A stretch of 64,000 bases of DNA. Source: Syntrophaceae bacterium UBA2210. GTDB lineage: Bacteria > Desulfobacterota > Syntrophia > Syntrophales > UBA2210. Positions 18,118-27,897 of this stretch are shown piece by piece (positions within the stretch are counted from its first letter, which is position 1; every line of letters starts with the position of its first letter). Under the pieces are notes generated by a model. The model did no database searches and was not told where the DNA came from. It was given only the letters and a program-made list of their open reading frames with translations. A program made the position numbers and the translations under genes. Location of the stretch: positions 1 through 64,000 of the forward strand of contig DCUQ01000029.1 of the NCBI GenBank assembly GCA_002327865.1, given 5' to 3'.

Positions 18118-19680
18118 TTATGTCCGAAATCGCTTAAAATCAATATTGTATTTCTGAACCCGCAATCCAATGATTCTTTCCGTGGTACCGAGAATTATCG
18201 CCGCCTGCGCCATGTTTCCCTGGGAGGTTTTGAGCGCATCTATGATCAGATCGCGCTCATACCTGTCCAATTCCCCCTGCAGCGTCCCATATTGAATCGT
18301 ACCCGAATATGAGGGGGTCTGTAACGTGAGAGGGAGGTGATATCCGTATATTACACCCTGATTGCTGAGAAGCACCGCCCTTTCAATGCAGTTTTCCAAT
18401 TCCCTTACATTACCCGGCCAGTGATAACTCATAAGCATATCTATGGCATGGGTACAGATTCTCTGAATCATCTTATTGTTTGCCAGGGCATATCTCTCCA
18501 CGAAGAAATCACTTAGAAGCATGATGTCCGACTTCCGTTCCCGGAGCGGGGGCACATAAATGGGAAACACGTTAAGCCGGTAATATAGATCTTCTCTGAA
18601 TTTTCCCTGGGTCATCAACTCCTCAAGGTTCCTGTTAGTGGCGGCAATTACTCTAACATCGATTTTCATCGTCTGCGTTCCGCCTACCCGTTCAAATTCG
18701 CGTTCCTGTAAGACTCTCAACAGGCGAATCTGTACCATGGGGGGAAGATCGCCCACCTCGTCGAGAAATATAGTCCCTCCGTTAGATAACTCGAAACGAC
18801 CCTTTCTCATGGAAGTAGCTCCCGTAAATGCGCCTTTTTCGTGACCGAACAGTTCGCTTTCGAGCACTGTTTCGGGAAGAGCGGCACAATTCACTTTAAC
18901 AAGCGGTTTACTTGCCCGCTGACTGTTAAAATGAATAGCATTCGCTATAAGCTCTTTACCTGTCCCGCTCTCACCACGGATCAATACATTGGCTGTACTG
19001 TTGGACACTTGGGCAATAAGTTGATACACTTCCCGCATCCCTTTGGACTTGCCTATTATATTCGCCGGCTGGAATTTCTCTTTTAATTCAGTCTGTAAAC
19101 GCAGATTTTCCTGTATCAGGAGTTCGCGTTCTTCCTGGGTCTGTTGGCGAAGCCGAACCGCCTGGGCTACCATGGACGCGATAATAGAAAGGAGGCGTAC
19201 ATCTTCCTTCAACGATACGGTCTCATCAAAAAGTCTGTCGGCACTTAGCGCGCCGATGATTTCCCTCCCGAGCTTTATGGGAACACACAGGTAAGAAATA
19301 TCCGTTTTGTGAAGATCCTTTCGTGATCCTGTTCTGTCCAGGAAAAGGGGTTCGTCCGAGATATGGGGAACAATGGCGGGTTTTCCCGTTTTAACGACTT
19401 TGCCGGTGACTCCTTCACCTATCTGGTATCGTCCTTTTTTTCTCTGTGACTCGGACAAACCATGCGCGACTTCGATATACATTTCCCCGCTCTTTCGATT
19501 GAGGAGTGTCAATGTCCCGCGCGTCATGCCCATTTTCTCCGCCAGTGCATTTAATACGGGGCCTACCACTTCTCGAATATTCAGGCTTCGACCCAGAGCC
19601 TGACTTACTTCGTAAAGCAAAGAAAGTTCACGCATTTCCCTGCTTTTAAGGGTTGCTTCCTGCTGTTCCCTTTTCTCCAT
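18118..19680 (-). CDS. Sigma-54-dependent transcriptional activator, GAF - AAA+ - Fis HTH (NifA-like)
   Basis: The 520-residue protein has an N-terminal GAF sensor domain (about 15-185), a short coiled linker and a sigma-54 AAA+ domain. It ends in a Fis-type helix-turn-helix (about 480-515). The AAA+ domain shows Walker A GESGTGKE, the sigma-54 contact loop GAFTGA, Walker B GGTIFLDEVGD and arginine-finger region FREDLYYRL. There is no receiver domain, so the signal probably enters through GAF, as 2-oxoglutarate does in Azotobacter NifA. The GAF domain is closely similar to that of the protein encoded next upstream, suggesting a shared signal. The ATG has AGGTGA upstream. It lies directly upstream of glnA and its sigma-54 promoter, so nitrogen control is the natural inference. 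Confidence 0.93.
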   Translation of the reverse strand: MEKREQQEATLKSREMRELSLLYEVSQALGRSLNIREVVGPVLNALAEKMGMTRGTLTLLNRKSGEMYIEVAHGLSESQRKKGRYQIGEGVTGKVVKTGKPAIVPHISDEPLFLDRTGSRKDLHKTDISYLCVPIKLGREIIGALSADRLFDETVSLKEDVRLLSIIASMVAQAVRLRQQTQEERELLIQENLRLQTELKEKFQPANIIGKSKGMREVYQLIAQVSNSTANVLIRGESGTGKELIANAIHFNSQRASKPLVKVNCAALPETVLESELFGHEKGAFTGATSMRKGRFELSNGGTIFLDEVGDLPPMVQIRLLRVLQEREFERVGGTQTMKIDVRVIAATNRNLEELMTQGKFREDLYYRLNVFPIYVPPLRERKSDIMLLSDFFVERYALANNKMIQRICTHAIDMLMSYHWPGNVRELENCIERAVLLSNQGVIYGYHLPLTLQTPSYSGTIQYGTLQGELDRYERDLIIDALKTSQGNMAQAAIILGTTERIIGLRVQKYNIDFKRFRT

Positions 19681-19733
19681 TTCTTATCACCTTTTATTGC
19701 TGTTCTCCCTGCCATTTAGCAGCTTTTTATCCG

Positions 19734-19851
19734 ATTGAATCTCCCCGCAACAAGTTGCGGGGAATCTCCGACTGTTAAGGAATTTTTCATTTTTTATTCG
19801 CTCGCTGACCCCGCCGCAAGCAGCGGGGAATGCGCTCGCTGTTCAGTTCAA
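19734..19851. repeat. Dispersed 118-bp double-hairpin repeat, copy 2
   Basis: This copy matches that at 131-248 with two differences. It lies 54 bases upstream of the sigma-54 activator gene, so any transcript entering from the upstream gene would carry both hairpins in its leader. It is an intergenic insertion with no obvious target duplication. Confidence 0.85.
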
Positions 19852-20230
19852 AAGGCTGCTTCAACTCAGCAGTAATCATCCTTTAATGCTATCTTATATC
19901 CAATTTCTGCCCGTTACTTTGATGTAGAAAGACAATAACACATAATTGTCGTTTTTTTAACATCGATCATGGCAATATTTAAGGGTTGGGGTAAAAAACT
20001 CGCAATCCGGGATATGACAGGCAGGTCAGTAATATATTCTGAAAGGGCGGGTAACACACATAAAAGTAAACAGAGCGATACCCGTACTGACTTTCATCGA
20101 TCATTTTATGCCTGATCTCTGGGCGGAGTATTAATTCCCGGAGCCGCCACCCCCCTCAGCAGCCGAATACTGCGTTTATGGCATTTCTTGACTTTCCCGA
20201 TCGGGTCTTTTTTTATATGAAAACAGGTAT
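19852..20230. other. Intergenic stretch, no gene recognised
   Basis: About 380 bases between the repeat and the GAF/PPDK_N gene. There is a 10-bp palindrome CCCGATCGGG near 20193-20202 followed on plus by a T-run, which could end plus-strand transcripts, but no plus gene is present. A weak CGGGTA/TACCCG pair lies further left. No open frame, sigma-54 element or tRNA was seen. Confidence 0.5.
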
Positions 20231-23200
20231 TCAGTGATAACAAATCACTTTCCTGTGAACAACATCCGCCAGTATTTTCAGGTCTTTTTTGCCGACATCA
20301 AATATCTTCACAACATCCTGGTATTTAACAGAATGAGGTGCTAATTTCTCCAGTTTATTGGGAAATCTTTTCAGCCATTGAAGGCTAAAGATAACATTTT
20401 TCTGACCCGGGAAAATAGCTATATAAAAAATACCTGTCTCGACAAGATCCTGAAAAAAATGGGTTCCATATGACAGTTCCGGCATAAGATTGCCGTCTGA
20501 ATACGCGATTTCACCCAGTACCGAGATATTGTTTATCTCGGAAAATCCTACGGGAACTCCCAGCGAAGGTGTCGTTGAACCCCACCTCCCAGGGCCGAGT
20601 AACATAACATGGGTCTCGTCCCTGTTCTCAATCTGCCGGTTTAATCTACCCACGAGCCTGGCAACCTCATATTTCTTCTGCAGTGGTAATGCCGTGTAGT
20701 GTGCCGGATCGATATAGATAATCCTGTCCACGGATTCTTTAATGCTCCCACCGAAGAAATTCCCTTCAAATTGAAACAGTATGTTACTTTCATCGACATT
20801 CTTCGGGAACTCAACCCGTTTCCCTTCTCCCTGTGTTTGAAGAGGTCTGCACTGTACCAGATTGATCCTGAAATCATCTTTATCTGTAAAATTTACTGTA
20901 AATTCTATATCAACGGGATATTCATAAATAGTTTCAAGCTTCCTGAGCATTTTCTGCATAATATCTGTAAATTGCGTTCCCGAAAGAAAATCATCCAGGG
21001 TAATTATCCATGCCTCCTGGCCTTTTATTCCGAGTTTGCGTATCTTCTGGTCGGTCTCGTGATCTCTGGTGGCAATTCTATCCATCCTGATGCCAAGCTC
21101 TTCACTCGGCAGATTGAGAACCGATTGTGTTTTCAGGCTGTTCTGTTCAAGATCAAGAAGGTCGACATCGCGTTGAGAAAATCTCCTCGTATCCTCCATT
21201 CCGGCATGAGGCTTCAGTAGGGGAAGATTCAATGCAACGATTCTGGGATAATCTCCCTCAACCCTGTTCACCGCCCTCGTTCCAAGCCCGAATACCATAC
21301 GCAGCATGCCCGCCTTGGGATCGATGCCCTTATTCCATGCAAAGGTATTGTAGGAGATACCGACCCCCGCGAGATCGGGGAAATAATAGTGCCCATGGTG
21401 TGATCCCGACACCCGCTGCACGAGAAGAGCCATTTGTTCGTCGGCCCTTTCAAGCCCTCTTTGCATACGATAGGTAAGGGCATCCTCATTCATGGCGCTG
21501 GCATATATTGTGCGGATAGCGTTCTCGAACTGGGCATATCGCTCATCGGGGGTTCCCTGATTTACTAAAAATATGCTTTCATATTTACCGGCAAAAGCAT
21601 TCCCGAAGGAATCTTCCAATAGACTGCTTGATCGCACGATAATGGGCGATTGTCCGAAATATTCAAGCATTCTGTAGAACTGTTCCCTGACTTCATCAGG
21701 AAAGAGACCGTGCTTCATTCTGTTCCGGAGAATGCGGGCCGCCTTGAAATAACCCTCTTTCGTTTTCTGTTCCATTCGCAAACGCCACCAGTTATTCTGA
21801 ACCAGGTAGGTATAGAACACGTCGGAACCTATATAAAAAGAATCATGTTCCTCTAGAATCTGATTCCAGTCAAAGCTCTTGTCAAGTTCCAGAATTTTCC
21901 TGGCAAGCAGCATACCTCCTGCCTTACCCCCAAGAAACCCCGTACCTATCAATCTCTCCCTTACCCTCAAGAGATCTTCGAGAGAAAATTTGTCCTTAAC
22001 GAGAATAGACATCCTGGGTTCTCTGCTGATCATGATACTGCATATACGCTCAATCATGTCTTCTTCTTTTTCCGACTCCCAGGGCTTGTCGAGAAGCCCC
22101 TCGGCCTCGATGAACAATCTGTCCCAATAGTCTAGACTTCGTTCACTGCTTTCTTTCCGCTTCTTCGACATGTCGGAAAATAATTTCGCCGCATCTACGC
22201 TGTCTATAATGGGAACGAATTCATTACCCTCTTTTTTGTGCGGAAGGAACATGGTGGGAGAATAGCGCTTCCATACCTTAAGGGGATGAATATATATATC
22301 CCCCTTATCGTCATGAACGTCGAGTAGAACCTGCGTTGTTTCACGAATCCGGGCGATGGTCTGGAAGGAATGACTCCCACGTATGACCGCGAAATATGCG
22401 ATGGTATCCAGTTCAAACAGGTAGGGACACGTTATGATAAAGAAATTTCCTACCATTAAATCGGTAGACCATTCCGAAAGAAGATTGGAGAGACAATCGA
22501 AAACATAGAATACCCCTTCCCCTTCTTTTGTAATTATATCATATACTTCCGTTGAGAAGGCCTCGAAGCCGCTTGCGGGATTAAGGTGATAGGTAACTAC
22601 CTCTTTATCGGGTTTTATAAGTGACTCATGATCGGCGAATCTCATATAAACAAGTTTCTTTTTGTCTTTGAGAGCTCTTTCGACGAAGAGATCGACGACC
22701 TGCCTGTAATCATCGAGATTATCTACCTGCCAGACCACGTTATCGCCGATTCTAAGTCCACTTATAATATTATCGAGGGATTCGTGACCGGTACTCATGG
22801 GCTGGGAGCTTCTGTAAGGTTTCCTCTGGAGTCGAGCCCCCTCTTGGAGAATAATTTGATGCCCCTCTTCCTCCTGCTGCAGGATACGGACTGCTTGAGC
22901 GATCATTGAGGCTATAATCGTGAGAAGACGGAGATCTTCCTCCAATGAAACCGATTCATCGAAAACCTTGTCTGCGCTGATGGTGCCTATTATTTCGTTC
23001 TGGTTTCTTATAGGAACACAGATGAACGAGATCTTATCCTTAGGAAGATTTTTACGTGCTTCCGTCCTGTCCAGGAATAAGGGTTCGTCGGAAATTCTGG
23101 GCACGATCATGGGTCTCCCCGTTTCAACCACTCTGCCGACGACACCTTCACCTATCTTGTACCTTCCCCTCTCTTTTTGTGCCTTTGAAAGGCCATGGGA

Positions 23201-23398
23201 GGCCTCGATAGCGATCTCTCCCGTCTGCCTGTTAAGCAGGGTAATGAAGCCTCTTGACATACCCATAAATTTTTCAAGGCCACGAAGTATAGGTGCCCCT
23301 ATTTTCTTAACATCGGTATCCTGCTCTAAAATCTGGCTTATTTCCCACAAAAGCGATATCTCTCTTGCTCCTTTTGTGGCAGTTGATTTCTGACTCAC
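20231..23398 (-). CDS. GAF - KaiC-like - PPDK N-terminal (PEP/pyruvate-binding) domain protein
   Basis: The 1055-residue protein starts with a GAF domain (about 10-185) very similar to that of the downstream sigma-54 activator; both contain ISDEPLFLDRT and IIASM(I/V)AQAVR. Residues about 205-400 resemble a KaiC/RecA-like fold (GHESLDNIISGLRIGD), but the P-loop is not recognisable. Residues about 460-900 form a PPDK_N ATP-grasp domain (IIVRSSSLLEDSFGNAFAGKYES, then NLVQCRPLQ). The phosphohistidine domain and PEP barrel of PEP synthase or pyruvate phosphate dikinase are absent, so it is not a complete dikinase. The GTG start has GGGAGG upstream. It follows carB by 68 bases. Its role is unknown; a ligand-regulated phosphotransfer partner is possible. 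Confidence 0.8.
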   Translation of the reverse strand: MSQKSTATKGAREISLLWEISQILEQDTDVKKIGAPILRGLEKFMGMSRGFITLLNRQTGEIAIEASHGLSKAQKERGRYKIGEGVVGRVVETGRPMIVPRISDEPLFLDRTEARKNLPKDKISFICVPIRNQNEIIGTISADKVFDESVSLEEDLRLLTIIASMIAQAVRILQQEEEGHQIILQEGARLQRKPYRSSQPMSTGHESLDNIISGLRIGDNVVWQVDNLDDYRQVVDLFVERALKDKKKLVYMRFADHESLIKPDKEVVTYHLNPASGFEAFSTEVYDIITKEGEGVFYVFDCLSNLLSEWSTDLMVGNFFIITCPYLFELDTIAYFAVIRGSHSFQTIARIRETTQVLLDVHDDKGDIYIHPLKVWKRYSPTMFLPHKKEGNEFVPIIDSVDAAKLFSDMSKKRKESSERSLDYWDRLFIEAEGLLDKPWESEKEEDMIERICSIMISREPRMSILVKDKFSLEDLLRVRERLIGTGFLGGKAGGMLLARKILELDKSFDWNQILEEHDSFYIGSDVFYTYLVQNNWWRLRMEQKTKEGYFKAARILRNRMKHGLFPDEVREQFYRMLEYFGQSPIIVRSSSLLEDSFGNAFAGKYESIFLVNQGTPDERYAQFENAIRTIYASAMNEDALTYRMQRGLERADEQMALLVQRVSGSHHGHYYFPDLAGVGISYNTFAWNKGIDPKAGMLRMVFGLGTRAVNRVEGDYPRIVALNLPLLKPHAGMEDTRRFSQRDVDLLDLEQNSLKTQSVLNLPSEELGIRMDRIATRDHETDQKIRKLGIKGQEAWIITLDDFLSGTQFTDIMQKMLRKLETIYEYPVDIEFTVNFTDKDDFRINLVQCRPLQTQGEGKRVEFPKNVDESNILFQFEGNFFGGSIKESVDRIIYIDPAHYTALPLQKKYEVARLVGRLNRQIENRDETHVMLLGPGRWGSTTPSLGVPVGFSEINNISVLGEIAYSDGNLMPELSYGTHFFQDLVETGIFYIAIFPGQKNVIFSLQWLKRFPNKLEKLAPHSVKYQDVVKIFDVGKKDLKILADVVHRKVICYH

Positions 23399-23466
23399 TA
23401 CTAACCGCCTCCCTTTTAAAAATATAACCTAATTAATCCGGTCGCGATGTATATGGCAGTTCGGTA

Positions 23467-26400
23467 TCATCTCTTTTCGTTATATCTATCCTGCAGAGAC
23501 CGAACCGTCAAGCCGTGACGCCTGATGGCATTGATGGCGTTAACCATTGCTCTGGCACCGGAAATCGTCGTTACAACAGGTATGTTATGCGAAACCGCCA
23601 CACTCCGGATCCTTACTTCATCCTGTCTCGGTTTCGGACCGCTCGGTGTATTGACGAGAAGTTCAACATCCCTGTTCTTCATGTAATCCATGAGATTGGG
23701 CCGCCCTTCGTCAAGCCGGGGTAACTGTCTTACACTCACACCGTTATTCATGAGCGTTTTTGCCGTGCCTGGTGTCGATAATATTTCGAATCCCAGATCG
23801 GCAAACTGTTTTCCAATATCTATGATTGCCTTTTTATCATAATCTTTAACACTTATAAATACCTTACCGGAGTCCGGAACCATTTGTCCCGCCGCGATCT
23901 GACTTTTCGCGAAGGCTATCCCCAGATCGGAATCGACTCCCATTACCTCGCCCGTGGACTTCATCTCCGGGCCTAAAAGAATATCGGCACCATAAAATCT
24001 GTTAAAGGGGAAAACGGATTCCTTCACCGAAAAATAACCGGGTTTGGGGTCTTTTTCTACACCCTGCTCTTTCAGGGTCTGACCAATCATTACCCTCGTA
24101 GCGATTTTTGCCAGCGGCATCCCGGTGGCCTTGGAAACAAAAGGAACCGTCCTGGATGCCCTCGGATTTACTTCCAGGATATAGAGTTCATTTTCTTTGA
24201 CGACGAACTGGATATTGAGCAATCCCTTAACACCCAGTTCCAGAGCCAGCTTTTTAGTTTTTTCCTGTATCTTAGAAAGCATGTCCTCACTCAGCGAGTA
24301 AGTGGGAAGCACCATCGCGCTGTCCCCCGAATGGATACCGGCATGTTCGATATGCTCCATAATCCCGCCGATTATAACATCTTTGCCGTCCGAAACAGCA
24401 TCGACATCAACTTCGATGGAATCTTCAAGAAACTTGTCCACCAGTACGGGATGATTTGGTGAAGCATCAAACGCTTCTTTAACGAATCCCCTGAGGTCCT
24501 CCCTGTTCCATACCACTACCATGGCTCGTCCGCCTAGAACATATGACGGCCGGATAAGAACGGGATAACCGATTCTATCGGCTATCTCTTCCGCTTCTTC
24601 GAAGGAAAGCGCCGTACCATTGTCGGGCTGTTTTATGTCGAGCATGTCGGCCATATCTTTAAAAAGCTGCCGGTCCTCGGCCCGGTCGATAGCTTCCGGC
24701 GGAGTACCAAGAATCTTTACACCGTTTCGCGCGAGGGGCAGGGCCAGATTAAGCGGCGTCTGACCCCCGAGTTGCACGATAACACCTTCAGGCTTTTCGA
24801 CTTTGACAATATTCAAGACATCTTCGAGGGTCAACGGTTCAAAATAGAGACTGTCGGATATATCATAATCCGTCGATACCGTCTCCGGATTGGAATTTAC
24901 CATTATCGTCTTATATCCGTGCTCTCGAAGAACCATTGAAGCGTGTACGCAGCAGTAATCAAATTCTATGCCCTGGCCTATTCTGTTCGGACCTCCTCCG
25001 ATTATCATAATCTTGCCTGTTTCCACGTCGCGACTTTCATCCTTCTGTCCCCCATACGTGGAGTAATAATATGGCGTATACGCTTCGAATTCAGCCGCGC
25101 AGGTGTCGACCAGGTTGTAAACAGGTGTGATTCCGGCCTGTTCACGAATGGCGCGGACCTCGTGCTCGGTCATCTTGACAATTTCACCGATCTGCAAGTC
25201 GGAAAAACCGAACCGTTTCGACTGCCGCAGGATACTCTCGGAAATATTCCCGATCCGTCCACAGTTCCTCAACTCCCGCTCCATAACTACGATCTCCCGG
25301 ATGTTGCTCAAAAACCAGGGATCAATACGAGTGAGTTCGGAGATATGATCCATCGACATTCCCATTTGAATTGCCTGTTTTATATAAAACAGGCGTTCCG
25401 GTGTCGGACGAACAAGCATCGCGTTAACACGCTCCGGTTCCATGCTCCCATCATATTCGTAATCGAACCCGTTAAGACCTGTTTCCAGCCCTCGTAAACC
25501 TTTCTGGAATGCCTCCTTGAATGTACGGCCGATCGCCATCGTCTCACCCACCGATTTCATGGAGATAGTGAGAGTATTTTCCACACCCGGAAATTTTTCA
25601 AAGGCGAACCGGGGAATCTTGACCACACAATAATCTATGGCAGGTTCAAAGGACGCGGGTGTTCGTCTTGTAATATCATTTGGAATTTCATCAAGACTGT
25701 ATCCTATGGCGAGTTTGGCGGCAATTTTTGCTATCGGGAACCCTGTCGCCTTTGACGCAAGAGCAGAGGACCGGGAAACACGAGGATTCATCTCTATAAC
25801 AACAACGCGGCCATTCTCAGGGTTCACCGCAAACTGAATATTCGATCCTCCCGTTGCAACACCGATCTTTCGAATCACCGCGATCGACGCGTTTCGCATA
25901 TACTGATATTCCCTGTCGGTCAGCGTCTGTGCCGGCGCGACAGTAATCGAATCACCCGTGTGCACTCCCATGGCGTCGAAATTCTCAATGGAGCAGATAA
26001 TAACGGCGTTGTCCTGCTGATCGCGCATCACCTCCATCTCGTATTCCTTCCACCCGAGAACGGATTCCTCGATCAGTATCTCCCCTATCATACTCTGCTC
26101 TATACCATTAGAGGCAAGCCCCTCAAATTCCTCGGCATTATAGACCAGGGCACCACCGGTACCCCCGAGAGTGAAACTGGGACGTATAACAAGAGGGAAA
26201 CCCAGTTCCCCGGCGATCCTCCGCGCTTCTTCCATGGAATTGGCGATAGCGCTTCTCGGCACTTCGAGACCTATCTCCTTCATCGCCGCTTTGAACTCAT
26301 CCCTGTCCTCCGCACGTTTTATCGCGGCAAGGTCGGCACCGATCATTTCAACATTATATTTCTCGAATACGCCTCTTTCGGCCGCCTCAACGGCTGTATT

Positions 26401-26688
26401 CAAGGCCGTCTGGCCTCCTATCGTGGCGAGTACCGCCTGCGGACGTTCTTTTTCTACTATCTTCTCAACCGTATCCGCAGTTATCGGCTCTATATATGTC
26501 CTGTCGGCCATCTCGGGGTCGGTCATTATAGTAGCCGGGTTTGAATTCAGCAAAACTATCTCGTAGCCCTCTTCCACCAGGGCCTTACAAGCCTGTGTAC
26601 CTGAATAGTCGAACTCGCAAGCCTGCCCTATAACTATAGGACCCGAGCCGATAATCAGTATCTTTTTCAAATCAGTACGTTTAGGCAT
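23467..26688 (-). CDS. carB: Carbamoyl-phosphate synthase large subunit
   Basis: At 1073 residues this is full length: two ATP-grasp carbamoyl-phosphate synthase halves, each with its [15 protein letters not shown] or [15 protein letters not shown] block, an oligomerisation domain between, and a C-terminal MGS-like allosteric domain (from about 935). It makes carbamoyl phosphate from bicarbonate, ammonia from CarA and two ATP, for pyrimidines and arginine. It retains [16 protein letters not shown], the normal bacterial sequence, unlike the second CarB in this window. It follows carA by 100 bases in the purF-aspS-carA-carB group. Confidence 0.97.
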   Translation of the reverse strand: MPKRTDLKKILIIGSGPIVIGQACEFDYSGTQACKALVEEGYEIVLLNSNPATIMTDPEMADRTYIEPITADTVEKIVEKERPQAVLATIGGQTALNTAVEAAERGVFEKYNVEMIGADLAAIKRAEDRDEFKAAMKEIGLEVPRSAIANSMEEARRIAGELGFPLVIRPSFTLGGTGGALVYNAEEFEGLASNGIEQSMIGEILIEESVLGWKEYEMEVMRDQQDNAVIICSIENFDAMGVHTGDSITVAPAQTLTDREYQYMRNASIAVIRKIGVATGGSNIQFAVNPENGRVVVIEMNPRVSRSSALASKATGFPIAKIAAKLAIGYSLDEIPNDITRRTPASFEPAIDYCVVKIPRFAFEKFPGVENTLTISMKSVGETMAIGRTFKEAFQKGLRGLETGLNGFDYEYDGSMEPERVNAMLVRPTPERLFYIKQAIQMGMSMDHISELTRIDPWFLSNIREIVVMERELRNCGRIGNISESILRQSKRFGFSDLQIGEIVKMTEHEVRAIREQAGITPVYNLVDTCAAEFEAYTPYYYSTYGGQKDESRDVETGKIMIIGGGPNRIGQGIEFDYCCVHASMVLREHGYKTIMVNSNPETVSTDYDISDSLYFEPLTLEDVLNIVKVEKPEGVIVQLGGQTPLNLALPLARNGVKILGTPPEAIDRAEDRQLFKDMADMLDIKQPDNGTALSFEEAEEIADRIGYPVLIRPSYVLGGRAMVVVWNREDLRGFVKEAFDASPNHPVLVDKFLEDSIEVDVDAVSDGKDVIIGGIMEHIEHAGIHSGDSAMVLPTYSLSEDMLSKIQEKTKKLALELGVKGLLNIQFVVKENELYILEVNPRASRTVPFVSKATGMPLAKIATRVMIGQTLKEQGVEKDPKPGYFSVKESVFPFNRFYGADILLGPEMKSTGEVMGVDSDLGIAFAKSQIAAGQMVPDSGKVFISVKDYDKKAIIDIGKQFADLGFEILSTPGTAKTLMNNGVSVRQLPRLDEGRPNLMDYMKNRDVELLVNTPSGPKPRQDEVRIRSVAVSHNIPVVTTISGARAMVNAINAIRRHGLTVRSLQDRYNEKR

Positions 26689-26788
26689 ATATTTTTATCT
26701 TATTATTCCAATCCGATTGTGTCCGGTGGTTTTAAACGCATATCATGGGCAAAACGATGAAAATACTTTCGTTCATTTCTTGCCTCTG

Positions 26789-27871
26789 CTACGACTTCTT
26801 TATCATTTCGGTAAAACGCTCGAAGAGATATCGCGCGTCGTGCGGCCCCGGGCCCGCTTCCGGGTGAAACTGTACCGAACATACGGGAAGTTTCCGGTGC
26901 CGGAAACCTTCCAGAGTGTTGTCGTTCAGATTTACATGTGTAACCTCGATATCCCTCCTGTCAAGGGAATCCATGTCTACACAAAACCCGTGATTTTGGA
27001 CGGTGATATCGATCTTGCCTGTTTCGAGATCTTTCACCGGGTGATTCGATCCGTGATGACCGAATTTCAGCTTGAACGTCTTGCCGCCCAGTGCAAGACC
27101 CAGAATTTGCTGACCCAGGCAGATTCCGAATATCGGAATATCTCCCCTCCCTACAAGTTTTCTGGTGTTTTCGATCGCATATGTCACTGCGTCGGGATCA
27201 CCGGGTCCGTTCGAAAGCAGAATCCCCTCCGGCTCGTAAGCCATAATATCATCGATCGAAGTCTCTGCCGGCAGGACCGTAACGTTGCAGCACGCGTTAT
27301 AAAGCTGATTCAGTATACTCTGTTTAACGCCGAAATCCATTACAACAACCCTCGGACCATCCTGTTCGCTTAGGGAATAGGGTTCATCACATGTCACATC
27401 CGTCACAAGATCCCGTCCTTTCAATCCGGGCGACGCGACGGCTTTGGCAATCAGCGAATCCGTATCGTTATCCACAGTCGATATGACAGCCCTCATGGCG
27501 CCCCTGGTCCTGATATGCATGGTCAACGCCCGTGTATCGATGCCCTGAATTCCTATAACCCCGTTTTCCCTGAGATAAGACCCAAGATCTTTTTGTGATC
27601 GCCAGTTACTCGTTATCCTGCTCAGTTCACCGATAACAAACCCTTCGAGCCATAGAGATCTCGATTCCGAATCCTCTTCATTTATACCGTAATTACCGAT
27701 AAGAGGATAGGTCATTGCCACTATCTGTCCCTTGTAAGAGGGATCGGTAAGTACCTCCTGATAACCGGTCATCCCGGTATTGAATACTACTTCTCCACAA
27801 CGCTCGCCAGGCGCACCACATGACACACCTTCAAATATCTTCCCATCTTCCAGCGCAAGAAATGCCTTCAT
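26789..27871 (-). CDS. carA: Carbamoyl-phosphate synthase small (glutaminase) subunit
   Basis: The 360-residue protein hydrolyses glutamine and channels ammonia to CarB. The N-terminal CPSase small-chain domain begins with ALEDGKIFEG; the class I amidotransferase half has the nucleophile motif IFGICLGQQ, LKFGHHGSNHPV and HPEAGPGPHD. The length is normal. aspS ends 26 bases upstream and carB follows 100 bases on, so one transcript is likely. The ribosome site in front of the ATG is weak. Confidence 0.97.
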   Translation of the reverse strand: MKAFLALEDGKIFEGVSCGAPGERCGEVVFNTGMTGYQEVLTDPSYKGQIVAMTYPLIGNYGINEEDSESRSLWLEGFVIGELSRITSNWRSQKDLGSYLRENGVIGIQGIDTRALTMHIRTRGAMRAVISTVDNDTDSLIAKAVASPGLKGRDLVTDVTCDEPYSLSEQDGPRVVVMDFGVKQSILNQLYNACCNVTVLPAETSIDDIMAYEPEGILLSNGPGDPDAVTYAIENTRKLVGRGDIPIFGICLGQQILGLALGGKTFKLKFGHHGSNHPVKDLETGKIDITVQNHGFCVDMDSLDRRDIEVTHVNLNDNTLEGFRHRKLPVCSVQFHPEAGPGPHDARYLFERFTEMIKKS

Positions 27872-27897
27872 TGTTTCAAATCGCTCTCTGCTTCGTT

